A stretch of DNA of 64,000 nucleotides from Ovis canadensis (lineage: Eukaryota > Chordata > Mammalia > Artiodactyla > Bovidae). The position numbers and the translations under genes were made by a program. The notes beneath the pieces are model-generated. The model saw only the letters and a program-made list of their open reading frames with translations. It was not told where the DNA came from and searched no databases. Shown one piece after another: positions 32,351-43,475 of the stretch (position 1 is its first letter; each line of letters opens with the position of its first letter). Location of the stretch: contig NC_091255.1 in the NCBI RefSeq assembly GCF_042477335.2, positions 24,158,501 to 24,222,500 on the forward strand, given 5' to 3'.

Positions 32351-33480
32351 TTCTCAAATTCTCCTCCCAGTTCAATGTAATCCCAATTATTAATACAATC
32401 AAAACAAGAATTTTGTGGAGACTGACAAGCTAATTCTCAACTTTTAGAGGACAAGTTAAAAAAAAAATAGTCAAGACAACTTTGAAGAAGAACAAAGTTG
32501 TTGGGCTTACACTCCCAGATATTAACAGTTTTTAGAAAGCATTAGTCATTATGACATAGTGCCATTGCTCCAAGAATGGATGAATGTACCAAGGGAACAG
32601 ATTAGAGTGCAGAAATAGAACCATATATATACTGATGCTGAATATATATATCAGAGTTTGCCCTCTGGAGTAGCTAAGGAAAAAATACCCTTTTGAATAA
32701 CTGATCAATCCATTATTCAGTGTGCTGAATCAATTTGATATTTATAAGGAAGAATAAAATCTTGATCCCTAACTTTCAGCACACTGAAATATATGTGTGT
32801 ATATATATATGTGTGTGTGTATATCTCTCTCTATATATATATAAAATCATGTTCAGGTAGATTGTAGCTCTAAATGTGAAAGACAAAAGTAATGCTTTTT
32901 GAAGGCAAAATAAGAGAATATCTTTGTGACATCTGTTTTGAAAAAGTTTGCTTTAATAGGAAACAAAAGCACTCACCATAAAGGAACATGTTGATAAATG
33001 GACTATTTTAAAATCAGGAAGCCGTACCATCAAAAGGTAGTGAAAAAGAAAAATCACAGATTCTGAGAAGATGTTTCAGTTCGCATGTTTGTCAGAGTAT
33101 AGAAAATGCTTCCACAATTTCATAATAAAAAGACAGGCAATCCAAAAATAGACAAGATCCACCAAGTCTAAACAATCAAAAATGAGTATAGGATATGACG
33201 AACTGGACCTTCATAAAAAAGATATCCAATAAACATTCAGCAAGATGCTCAAGCTTATCTGCCATGAGTAAAACACAAACTTAAACCACGATTATATGGA
33301 ATTATACACATAATCAGAATGGTTGACTAAGAAAAATGACAGTACCAAGTGTTGCAATATCAGATATGAACTGACTCAAACTCTCATATATTGCGGGTGG
33401 GAGTGAATGTAAATTGGAGAAACAGATTTGGAAAATATTTAAGCCGTATCTGGAAAAGTGTCTGATGGCTGAGTATATGC
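32351..33480 (+). mobile_element. Old L1 ORF2 fragment
   Basis: AACTTTGAAGAAGAACAAAG, GAGTGCAGAAATAGAACC, TGACAGTACCAAGTGTTG and ACTCTCATATATTGCGGGTG follow the L1 ORF2 3' part in order with many gaps. A TA/TG microsatellite lies at 32790-32842. Confidence 0.75.
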
Positions 33481-33507
33481 TTAATATATGCATATCCTGT
33501 TAACCAT

Positions 33508-33595
33508 GTATGTCTTTCTTTCTCTTCTCTTTCTCTCTTTCTTATCTATATATCCATATTTATTTCTGTCTATCTATCTATCTGCCATCTACCTG
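33508..33595 (+). repeat. Pyrimidine-rich microsatellite
   Basis: Runs of TTTC and then TATC units. Confidence 0.75.
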
Positions 33596-33599
33596 CAAA

Positions 33600-34310
33600 A
33601 CCTTAAGTTCACACTGATAACTTTTAATTGCAGTCGAACCCCACAGAGTCTTTCTAGCCTCCAACATTCTATATCTCTCTGTAGAAGCTTCTCCAATAGT
33701 AAAGGAGTTGGCTTCCATTATCTGCAATACATTTACTTACTTGCTAAATCCTTCTCCAGGTCACCTCTCTCTTAAGTACATGGCTAACTCAGTCCTGGTG
33801 CTATCGATCCTAACTTGTGGACTGCTCTCCTGAACCCAGTCCTACCAAACATGCTGGCTGAGTTCTCCACAGTCTTGGCTCAGCCCTGGTCCCGAAGAAC
33901 TTACTGGGATCCCTGATCCTGGTCCCAGCCCCAGCCTCGGTAAACACACCAACTGAATGCCCAGCTAAATCCCTGGCCCTCAGCCAGTGAACTTGCCTGG
34001 AGAAATCCAGGCATCGCCTGGAGGAAGGAGAACAAATATGGAAGGTAGAAAACAATGAATCAATAAGATAGATAGAGCCTGAGATGGGGACGTCTGTGCA
34101 GATAGCTGCTTTGAGAAGTGACCCCAGGGATGAGGACTGAGAGGCAGCCCGGTGACATGGAAAAGGAGAAAGCAACAGAAGCATGCATAATTAAGCTCAG
34201 AATAAGTGGGCGATGGGGACAGCTTCTCCTGGAAATGAGCGTACAGAATGGCTCCCAGAATCAACTGCTGGAAGGAAGAGTGGCAGAAGCTTTTAAACAT
34301 CTACTCTGTA
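33600..34310. other. Unassigned intergenic DNA
   Basis: No recognised gene or repeat. Open frames here show no domain. Confidence 0.35.
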
Positions 34311-34662
34311 CTTCCCTGGTGGTACAGACAATAAGAATCCACCTGCCCATGCAGGGGACACAGGTTCAATCCCTGATCCAGGAAGATCCCACATGCCACA
34401 GGGCAGCTCAGCCCATGTGCCACAACTACTGAGCCCAAGCTCTAGAGCCCAGGAGCCACAACTACTGAGCCCATGTGCTGCAGCTACTGAAGGCCTCTCA
34501 CCTAGAGCCTGTGCTCCGCAACGAGAGGAGTCACTGCAACGAGAAGTCCGTGCACTGAAATGAAGAGCTGGCCCAGTTCACCACAACCAGAGAAAGCCCA
34601 CATGCAGCAAAGAAGACCCAGCACAACCCAAAATAGACAAATTAGTTAATTTTTAAAAATCC
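34311..34662 (+). mobile_element. CHR-type tRNA-derived SINE, long form
   Basis: ACTTCCCTGGTGGTACAGAC head, GGTTCAATCCC box B, then the CCACAACTACTGAGCCCA repeats and an A-rich tail. Confidence 0.85.
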
Positions 34663-35214
34663 ACTCCAGTCTTCACTGGTGGAAAGTTGTCACCCACAGT
34701 GTTTGCTTCCCTGAACTGTGAGCATCACACAAATGTGTAGGCTGAGTCAGCTCCTGACCTGAGATGGCATCCGAGGAGAAGCCTGTGGACAAAAAGCAAG
34801 AAGCGAGGAGACACGGAGCAGATGTTGAGAGAGTGAGGTGAATCCAAGCCTGCAGCAAGCTGCCTGCCCGAGGCAGGCATCAAATCAGTACTGAGCCCAA
34901 CAGGATGCTCGTCAGCTTCATGTGACCTCACCAGTTCTTTGCCCCTAACTGACAAAGGAATGGACTGTGTTCACAGAAATGAACCCATTAGTAGAAGGAT
35001 GTGAATTTTCAAAGCACAACTATTCCAGTTGAGGCATATAAAGCACCAATAACTTAAATAAGGTGATGTATCACTTACCCCATTTATGTTTCATGTCATT
35101 AACAAAGTTCATTGTGATTTGAAATACAATGACATAATCCCAGAGTGCCTCTGGGTGACACTTGGGGAAGACAAATGGACTGTGTCTTCTGCTGTAGGCT
35201 GGTGAGAGTTTAAG

Positions 35215-35305
35215 ATGAGGCTTATGCCTTTGGAATTTAGGACTTGTGTCCAGAGAGTTCATGAAACCCTGGGCCCAGATCTTTGGAGTCAGCTTGACCT
35301 TGAGG
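35215..35305 (-). pseudogene. Isolated relic of an MCP-type chemokine exon 3
   Basis: Read on the - strand, a pyrimidine tract ending in TTTCACAG is followed by sequence translating LKVKLTPKIW, then QGFMNSLDTSPKFQ. This aligns in order with CCL7-type exon 3 (FKTKLDKEIC, then QDFMKHLDKK) if about 18-21 nt around the ADP-W segment is deleted. The reading phase after the acceptor is that of real CC-chemokine exon 3, and the cysteine is replaced by tryptophan. I found no exon 1 or 2 within the expected 1.5 kb upstream. The alignment was made by eye and is short. Confidence 0.5.
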
Positions 35306-35389
35306 CTGTGAAAGAGCAGTTAAGAATTAGATGGAGCCTTTCTGGTTGGAAAGCACTCTTTTTACCCAGCTGACATTTATAGGCCTTAT

Positions 35390-35740
35390 TTTAGACACCT
35401 GGGGTTTCGGTCTGCTACCCTGGGCTTCGGTGGAAAGCTTATTTTCAGACAGGTGAGATATCTGACTTGGGAGTATTTGCTACTAGGCTGGGCTCCTGGT
35501 TGGCTCGGTGGTTTTAATTCTTGGCACTCTTCCTGACCCTTCCCTAGCCAACAGGCATGACCAGCTTCCCAAGAGACACGGCTCCTAGGGTAGGAAGGAG
35601 CTTGTGAGGTCATCTCCTAGATGCTCTTACTTCCTGCCTGTGATACAGAACTACTTTGACTTTTATACGGGGCTTCTTAGTGCCAGAGAGAGAAACTGAC
35701 TTCCTGTAAGTGACTCAGAGAGTCAGAACCAGTTCTGGGA
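35390..35740. repeat. Paralogous intergenic segment, copy 1
   Basis: Same-strand similarity to 63340-63690. Shared blocks include AGAGACACGGCTCCT against CGAGACACGGCTCCT, CCTGCCTGTG followed by TACAG, and a gapped match over GGTGGAAAGC and CAGACAGGTGA. Part of the right end is MIR-like. It lies about 2 kb beyond the CCL8 stop codon. Confidence 0.55.
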
Positions 35741-35922
35741 TCAGAACCCGGGTCTCTTACGTTGCCATGCTTCCATATTTGTACTTGAATCAGGGCATCT
35801 CTCCAACCTGTGACAGGCTCCACGGACCTGGGTAAGCAGGACAATAGCTGTCTTCCTTCAGGAGGGGTCTTGGTCTTTGTGCCTCAGTACAGTGGGCCTC
35901 ATGCCTGAAAAAGGAGCCAACT

Positions 35923-36135
35923 ATGGTGGCTCAGATGGTAAAAAAAATCCACCTGCAGTGCGGGAGACCTGGGTTTGATCCCTGGGTTGGGAAGATTCCC
36001 TGGAGAAGGGAACAGCTAACCACTATGGTATCCTTGCCTAGAGAATTCCATGGACAGAGAGGAGCCTGGCAGGCTACAGTCCATGGCGTCGCAAAGAGTT
36101 GCACATGACTGAGTGACTTTCACTCACTCACTCAT
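35923..36135 (+). mobile_element. Bov-tA SINE
   Basis: GTGGCTCAGATGGTAAAAAA through GAGTTGCACATGACTGAGTG, then a CTCA repeat. Confidence 0.9.
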
Positions 36136-37599
36136 GCTCATGAAGTACAAGAGAGTCTTGACCTTAAGAGGCTATTAAGGAAAGGAGATTCCATGCCTTC
36201 AAAAGGATTTTGCAAGTTCTTGGGACTGGGATTGAGGCTATAGTGATGGAGATGAATTCATTCTGTGTCTCAAGGGTAACAACCCTGTAGATAGTTGATT
36301 TGCAAGATCATTAAAGAAGGGTCTATGTCTTGGTCAATTACTCTTTTCTTCTGTAGCATTTAACATATCACTCTATCTGGCCCATTCTTCCCCACCTCAT
36401 CCCACTCCCTCCGTGCACCATTCATAGTCCCATCCTTTCTCTGCTCCTTGGCAGCAGTCTGCTCTCAGACCTTCCCTCTCCTGCTCCATCTTGTATGCAG
36501 ACACGAAGTCATTCTTCCTGATGCTCACCTCTGCATGTGAGATTTTCCTTCTCTCCTATTTCAGAACTCTCAGTGCCTCTCTATTATCTGCTGAAGTTCC
36601 AATCTGAAATTCAAGAGCCACTACAATCTGGCTCCAGACTGTATTTCTAAAACCTCAATCCCTCTGTTTTCCTAGAGCCCAGCCAGGTGGGATTCCTTCT
36701 TCTGGCCCACTCCCCTCATCTCCTTCCTCTCTCAGCTTTGAAGAATCCTTTCCTTTTCCATCACATTCAAATCTCTCATGAACTGTCTGGTTGAAGACTC
36801 ATATCCAAGGAATAGTCTTAACTGGATCTCTGGGCTATAGGCATCTAGTTTCCTCTTGGATTCAATTTCATTCCTGGGATGTTATTCTAGGTTTGAGAAC
36901 AAATGAAAACCTGGGGTTGTGGGAAAACGGGTAAAGACTGGTGCAAGAGATCAGGAGAGAGACCAGGCAAAGGTCAGTGCAGAGACAAAAGAAATGGGAA
37001 TCTAGATGCTATTACGGGCGAGTGACTTAGAGACTGGGGCCAGAAGACTGGAACAGCTTGATCATTCTCGGTTCTCCCTAATCCTAAATTGAGTCCAAAA
37101 GATGTCTTAGAGGATGACTTTTACACTCCAAATTTTCATTTCTTGCTACCATTTTCTCCCTCCCCACCAAATGTTATCCCATGAAAAATAAGACCAACTA
37201 GCTTGAAATTATATGTATTTTTTTCTTTGAAAATTCCATAGTCATGTAATAACATTACTTTCCATCACAATACTACATAGCACACATCCACTTACAGGAG
37301 CACTCATTTCCTAAGATTCCAGAGGTGTTTCACTCTGATAATCAGTGGAAGGACCTCACCATCCTACAGGCAGTAGGTTGGGGAACAGCACCATCTTGCT
37401 ATGAACTTAACCAAGCTCACAGGAAACTCATCACCAGATGTTGTATCTTATATTCATTAGGATTTATGGCAGATAAAGTTAAAACTACAATAACTTAAAC
37501 ATAATTAAATATTGTTTAAGAAACTGTGTTTAAATTATTAAAAAACAAATAAACTCTTTTTGGCCATTGTAATACAATAATACACCTGGGGAAGGTTGG
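36136..37599. other. Intergenic DNA 3' of CCL8 with an L2-like segment
   Basis: 36340-36800 resembles an L2 3' end (AGCCACTACAATCTGGCTCC and pyrimidine-rich flanks). The rest, to the CCL8 3' flank, is AT-rich and unassigned. Confidence 0.4.
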
Positions 37600-37613
37600 A
37601 AATAAATAAATAA
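37600..37613 (-). promoter_or_regulatory. AU-rich element in the CCL8 3' flank
   Basis: On the - strand this reads TTATTTATTTATTT, with overlapping ATTTA pentamers and the nonamer TTATTTATT. It lies 40 nt after the CCL8 stop codon and so probably in the 3' UTR. Such elements destabilise many cytokine and chemokine mRNAs. No clear AATAAA was found downstream on the - strand, so the UTR end is unknown. Confidence 0.55.
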
Positions 37614-37653
37614 GATTTTCCAAGACTCTGTCTCTTGGTTCAGGGATGAAGGT

Positions 37654-39159
37654 TCAAGGCTTTGGTTTTCGGGACTTTTGGTCCAGGAGCTTTATGGAAT
37701 TCTGGACCCACTTCTGCTTGGGGTCAGCACAGACCTCCTTGTCCGCTTTGGTCTTGAAGCTGTGGGGGAAAGAGGGCAGAGTTAAATGGAGTGTCTTGAG
37801 GATTTTTCCCCGGAGTTTGATCCACTGGCCCCTAAAGTTGATTAGCCCTTGCTCCCTGGTTGAGGAGTCTGAATGGGGACAGGAAGAAGGGGAAATAGGA
37901 GGAAGAAAGTTCTTTTCCAGAAAAGAGGTTACGCTGTTACTGCCACAGGGGAAGCCCTCCAGATCCTTGGCTAAAGGAACTCGGATGATCTGACCAAGCT
38001 CCTAGAAGAGGAGCCCGGAATGTGTATATTTTCCTTCTTGTGGGCTGTTTGTCTATGGAGTAAAGGGTCCTTTGGCTTAGGTGTTTCATTTATCTGACTC
38101 ATTTGGACACATAGAAGTCAGATAGAACTTTTGGCTGTGGGTGCCAGGGCATGGTCCACTTACATCACAGCTTCCTGGGGACACTGGCTGTTGGTGATTC
38201 TTGTGTAGCTGTCCAGCTTCTTGAAGGGGATCTTCCCATTGGTCACACTAAAGCAGCAGGTGATTGGGATAGAAACTGAATCTGAAAAACATTTTGCAAA
38301 GAACCAGAGTGTTATGATGAATTGTAAGTACGCACGTGTCAGAGAAAATGAAGAAGATAGGAGATAAAGCTAGTGCTGGAATTCTAGCTAGGACCCACCA
38401 CTCCCACAGAGCCTTAGTCCAGATCCCGCAGGTAAAATGGTACCTGTGAGTCAGTTTCTTCTACTGAACTGTGGGGTCTCATTGTTGACTGCAAATGGGG
38501 AAATCTTGAGTAACAAGATTAATCCTTGTAGTATGATTCAGAGAGTCTATTGATCCCAAACCTCTGAACCTGGGAAGATATGTTCTAAGAACTTGCTTCC
38601 CAGCTCTGTCCCCAGCGGCTTAGAGCCAATCTATGTCACATGCTGAGATAGATGCCTATGGGTCTTTATCCTTCACAGACACCATTCTGGAAGTTACGCT
38701 GGACCATAATCCAACAGTGGAAGCCTCCAGCAAGAATTTCCTCCTCTCTACTATTGCCTGAAATGTCTTTTCCATCCACAATGAGAAATGGTCCTTCCTT
38801 CCGTGCCCCATCCAAACACAAGACGAGGATTGTTGAGAGTGCATTTAGTGTCCTGAGGGTGGTATCGGGCAAGATAGTGGAGCCTGGCCCCAGGGGCCTG
38901 AGCTTCTAGCTCTGGTCCTGCCTCTGACCAGATGTGAGGTGCCAGCTCTTCCTAAGTCCTCTCTTGCTTTCACCTTCTCCATCTTTGCAATGGAGGCTAC
39001 GCAGCAAGCATGGGGTGACTTATGCCCGGGGTTAGTAGCTGGGGTAGTGAAAACGTTAAGGCTTAAGAAGAGAGGAGCCTTACCTGGCTGAGCAAGCACC
39101 TGGGTGCCGAAGGTGGCTGCCACGAGCAGCAGGCACAGAATCCCAGTGGAGACCTTCAT
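37654..39159 (-). CDS. CCL8: C-C motif chemokine ligand 8 (MCP-2), three exons
   Basis: Secreted monocyte chemoattractant of the MCP group, acting through CC-chemokine receptors on leukocytes. Coding exons on the - strand are 39159-39084, 38281-38164 and 37759-37654 (76, 118 and 106 nt), joined in phases 1 and 2 by GT-AG introns. The frame gives 99 residues, the length of human CCL8. The signal peptide ([20 protein letters not shown] and following) should be cleaved before QP, so the mature chain would begin with glutamine, which usually cyclises in MCPs. Cysteines 34, 35, 59 and 75 are all present. The core reads [20 protein letters not shown] and [18 protein letters not shown], and the tail DQKSRKPKP. 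The match to CCL8 rather than CCL2, CCL7 or CCL11 rests on [13 protein letters not shown] and the [14 protein letters not shown] block. It is transcribed opposite to CCL1, as in the human cluster. Confidence 0.95.
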
Positions 39160-39262
39160 GTTGGAGGGTGAGCTCAGCGGCTTCAGCTTCAGCTTCAGAG
39201 CTGGCGGTTGCTGAGCTGCTCTCAGTCTCTGGAAATCTGGCTCCTCTGGCTGATCTGCCTGC

Positions 39263-39270
39263 CTTTTATA
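39263..39270 (-). promoter_or_regulatory. TATA box of CCL8
   Basis: TATAAAAG on the - strand lies 104 bp before the CCL8 start codon and would place transcription start roughly 70-80 nt upstream of the ATG. The same flanking sequence, with a mutated core, is found before the CCL13-like pseudogene at 23256-23278. Confidence 0.75.
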
Positions 39271-39498
39271 GGGAGCAGAGTGCATGGGTAGGGTCATGTT
39301 TAAGGAAGGACCGAAGAAGCCAGCGAATGTGCTGAGTAAACACCAGATCCTGGTGGTGATTTCCGAGCACCGAGAAAAGGAAGTTGTGCACTTTCCATCA
39401 TCTGTTTGGGCTGTGGAGCAGAGGTGGAAGGATGTGCGGCCATGCCAGCAAAATGTACAAAGTGATGTCATCAGACTATTAAGAGCTCTGATTTCTTT

Positions 39499-39508
39499 GA
39501 AACGGAAC
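39499..39508. promoter_or_regulatory. Weak ISRE-like motif upstream of CCL8
   Basis: GAAACGGAAC differs by one base from the GAAANNGAAA interferon-response core. It lies about 340 bp before the CCL8 ATG. One-mismatch sites are common by chance, so this is only a candidate. Confidence 0.2.
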
Positions 39509-39811
39509 ATGATCTGTTGGAAAGGAAGAGTGGAAGCTGAGTGCCTAGTAGGGTGGAAAGAATCAATGGCCTGGGGCCTCCTCAGGGTCCAGGAGGTCGG
39601 GGAAAGGGCCCTAAATCTTTGCCTGGGCTCTTTGTCTGTCTCTGGTCTCTGCCACCCTAAACCAGCTACGCTCTTTTAGAATCTCACACAGATAGCTTGA
39701 TAGAATCTTGGCAGAATGGTAAATCCAGGCATCTTCAAGTCTTCAGGCTCTGGAACATTCTGTTGTGAAGCCTAAGAACTGGACAACACATACTGATCTT
39801 ATAGGGTTGCA

Positions 39812-39977
39812 GTTGTTTTAGTTGCTAAGTCCCGTCTGACTCTTAGCAGAGAATTTCCCAGGCAAGAATACTGGAGTGGGCTGACATTCCCTTCTCCAAG
39901 GGATCTTCCAGACCCAGAAATCGAGCCTGCATCTCCTGCATTGGAGATTCTTTACCACTGAGCCACCAGGGAAGCCT
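39812..39977 (-). mobile_element. Bov-tA SINE, internally deleted
   Basis: TTGCTAAGTCCCGTCTGACT, an internal gap, then GAATACTGGAGTGGGCTGAC through GAGCCACCAGGGAAGCC. Confidence 0.88.
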
Positions 39978-42077
39978 ACAGTCTTGCCGAGTGGTGATTT
40001 CCAAATATTTTATCAGACACTAAAGTTTCTTTCCAAGTGAAATGACACAAAGAAGTCCAGTCTTTCATGCAGATTCAGATAGAACAGGTCTGTTTGAAAA
40101 ATGCCTTTTACTTTTGGTGTCCAGTGTTTTGCCCACTTAAAAAATTAGGTTGTTTGTTGCCTTACAATTGACTTTGAAAAGCTCTTTTTACATTTTGCAT
40201 TCAAATCCTTTACCAGCTATGTGCATTGCAAATATTTTCTCCACAGGCTGTAGCTTATTTTCTTAACAACAGTTTTCACAGAGCAAAAGTTTTAAATTTT
40301 AATAAAGTTCAATTTATCAACTTTTTCTTTCATAGATGGTATTCTAGCTAAAATCTCTTCATCAAATCCAAGTTTGCATATTGCCTTTTCAATGAGCATT
40401 TCTAGACTTTTCACGGATCATTCAATATTCCCCAATAATCTTGAATGTTAAATATTCCATAAGGGTCCATATATAAAGTCACCATAATTAAGTGAAGCCT
40501 TTCTCTACAGTTGGAAATTATACCATTTCCACTTTTTCACAATCATAAACAACAATTATGAGAAAACTGATGTAACATAATCATTATTGTTTCCAATTCT
40601 ATAGCTAGAGGATTAATAAATCAAGTTATATGGCTATTATTAAGGCTCTTAATCAAATTACAGCATTATTACATTGTTGGAAGAGTTCCATCTTCATTAA
40701 AATGTGAGTTTATTGCTCTTAAAAATATTTGACAATTGCTAAGAAAAAGATATTTATCTTGTTAAAGGGTAAAACTAAGCAATGGAATCGTGGTTTCCTT
40801 TGCGGTGTTGACATCATGCTAGAGCCTTTTTAGAGGCAGACATGTTCTTTATCTTACTCAGAGGGGTGCTTAAGCAGTTGTCTATTTAAAATTCATGAAA
40901 TTATACACTTAGAATGTCTGCACTTTATTGTACATAAGTTAAACTTCCACATAAAGTAAATAAAATGCACAGCGCTATTTTGCTTAATTCTAATGTATTT
41001 GTTGTTTTTAGCGAGAGTGTTCATGATTTTTTTCTTGTGATTAACTCATTCGTATTTCTATAACATATGGCCTTTTATTGTTCTTACTGATTCTGAAGAG
41101 ACTTTAGAACATTCATCTCATGCATTTTCCTTTTATTATACTGTGTGAACTTGTAAGAGGAGAGAATTTGCAGAACATGGGATAAATCACTATCATCAGA
41201 ATTTCTTCTGACCAGAAGGTAACTTGAGTTCTTCCAGACAGTTCACTTGCCAGATGTACCTTGTAGCCCTGATCTCTGTGGGAGTGTGGTGTCTAAGAGG
41301 TCATTTGCATACATTTTTTTGGTTCAGAAATAAAGTCACTGTCTCACAGAATACTTTCAAGGCCCTGTTAATTTCTCCTCTGAGCTGCCATCATATGGAA
41401 AGTTCATCCGTAAGCAGATGACACAAATGGTAGCAAAAATGATATTGTTGAGAATCAACAAGCATTAGTCAAATGAAGGGAATTAAGGGTCAAGTAACTC
41501 AATTCTAATCCTGATGGCGCCAATAATGAGCCAATGACCTGCCCAGTGTGGCCATGGAAAAATCTTGATTCTTAAACTCATTGTTCTTATCTATAGAAGA
41601 GAAGGGTTTGACAAGTTCAGGGATGACAAATAGTTTTCAATAATTTGTTAACTTAATAGATTGATGGCAGATAAACAGAAAGGTTTGTTGGAAAAAAAAG
41701 AACCAAACAAAAGCTCCAGTGGGGCCTTACTTTGGGTTATTGAATGCACTGCTGTGATTGATTAGTGATGTCTGCCAAGGATGCAGGAATAGAAAGTGGT
41801 ATGACCTGGGTAACACAGATGTTGTTCCTGGATTAAATCATATTTAAGCTCTTCTGTAACTTAATTCATCTATGTTTGGGAAGTATCCACTAAGAGACTA
41901 AGAAGCTAGCATGCCAAGAGAACTGGCAGAGAAATGTGCTTAGCTGTCAGCCCTAGGAGAAGACGAATAGCATGGTGGTTAAAAGTCTGGATCTGGATAC
42001 AAGGAATACTAGTTAATATCTGTGTCAGATAGTCTTTACTCGCCTATTCTTTACTTATGTGGAAATGGGGTTTATTG
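39978..42077. other. AT-rich intergenic DNA with old L1-like pieces
   Basis: 40130-40440 resembles reverse old L1 (CATTCAAATCCTTTACCAGC, AAATATTTTCTCC). The remainder has no recognisable gene. Confidence 0.4.
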
Positions 42078-42326
42078 CCAATATTAAGTGAAAAATAAAA
42101 GAAAAGTAAAGTGAAGTTGCTCAGTCATGTCCAACTCTTTGTGACCTCATGGACTGTGGCCCACCAGGCTCCTCTGTCCATAGGATTCTCCAGGCAAGGA
42201 TACTGGAGTGGGTTGCCATTTCCTTTTCCAGGGGGTCTTCCTGATTCAGGGATTGAACCCAGGTCTTCGGTGTTTCAGGCAGACACTTTACCATCTGAGC
42301 CACCAGGGAAGCCCAATATTAAGTGA
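42078..42326 (-). mobile_element. Bov-tA SINE with target-site duplication
   Basis: The element (about 42092-42312) is flanked by the perfect 14-bp repeat CCAATATTAAGTGA at 42078-42091 and 42313-42326. Confidence 0.95.
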
Positions 42327-42356
42327 TCTGATATCCAAAACTTGCTTTGCAGAGTG

Positions 42357-42595
42357 AGTAACATATGCATGCATGCATTCTCAGCGGCTCAGTCATGTTC
42401 AACTCTTTGCGTTGCCACGGACTGTAGCCTGCCAGATTCCTCTGTCCATGGGATTTTTCCTAGCAAGAATACTGGAGTGGTTTGCCATTTCCTCTCCCAG
42501 GGGATCTCCCTGATCCAAGGATCAAACTCACGTCTCCAGTACTGCAGGCGGATTTTTCACTGCTGAGCCAATGGAGAAGCCCTCAGTAACATATG
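42357..42595 (-). mobile_element. Bov-tA SINE with target-site duplication
   Basis: Element about 42368-42584, flanked by the perfect 11-bp repeat AGTAACATATG at 42357-42367 and 42585-42595. It lies 30 bp from the preceding SINE in the same orientation. Confidence 0.95.
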
Positions 42596-42709
42596 ATGAA
42601 TGATCAATAAGTTAGCTGTTTTTAATAGTCAAGTAAAAAAGGTATGGTGTCTAAAGCATGCTAGAAAGGGACCCACAGTGTGGCCCCTGGTCTCTTGCAT
42701 TAGTTCTCC

Positions 42710-43150
42710 CTAAAATTGCTTCCAACTAAGATATGTGGTAGAAATAGACCACCAGGAATGTCTGGATTGTAAATGAAGGGGAAAAAAGAGAGACTGCCAG
42801 AGAAGGGGAAGTGTGGTCCTGGGATCCTGACATGAATCAGATGCATGGAATGTTGTGGGACCCACAGTGGGGATGAAGTTCAGACTCCAGGGCTGATGCA
42901 CCAAGAAGCACCGAGGTCTTAATTCTTCAAGGAGCTCAGAGACCTCAAGTGGTAAATCACTTTGATTATGCAATTTCCCTCTATTGTTTTGTCCTCAAAC
43001 TGAATTCAAGAAAGCCCAACATAAAAAGTTAAAACGAAACTTTAGGCCATGCAAGTTCAGCAGCTGTTCTTTCCAGTAGCGTGATTATGCTGTTGTTTAA
43101 GGAAGCGGTCATCCTGCCTTCTCTCTTTTCTCCTCAGCATCCTCCCAATG
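42710..43150. repeat. Paralogous intergenic segment upstream of CCL8, copy 1
   Basis: Same-strand similarity to 61240-61680. Shared blocks are GATTATGCAATTTCCCTC against GATTGCGCAATTTCCCTC, a gapped AAAAGTTAAAACGAAACTT match, and GCAGCTGTTCTTTCCAG against GCAGCTGTTTTGGCCAG. A C/EBP-type ATTATGCAAT is kept. It lies 3.6-4 kb upstream of the CCL8 start. Confidence 0.6.
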
Positions 43151-43354
43151 AGCATCTTCCTTAAGCAGTTTTGACAGCTCACTTAGGGCTCAGTGGCTGT
43201 GAAGGGGCACTGGGGATCAGAAACAACCCCTGTTAATACAGGGCCAGAAATGGGTGCCCTGCTGTGGAAATAGCAGGGTTCTTACATATTTTGTTTTATT
43301 TTTGTGGTAATTATTTTGCTTTGTTTTATTTGTTTTTTACTGCTTTCCTCATTT

Positions 43355-43440
43355 TTAAAGAACTTTTATTAGCGTATAGATGATTCACAATGTAGTATTA
43401 GTTTCTGCTATCCAGCAAAGTGAATAAGTTATACATACAT

Positions 43441-43475
<35 letters not shown>

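Noticed and set aside
35640-35860. Searched as a possible exon 2 for the chemokine exon 3 relic
   Set aside because: No CC pair or MCP wording in any - strand frame; part of it is MIR-like.
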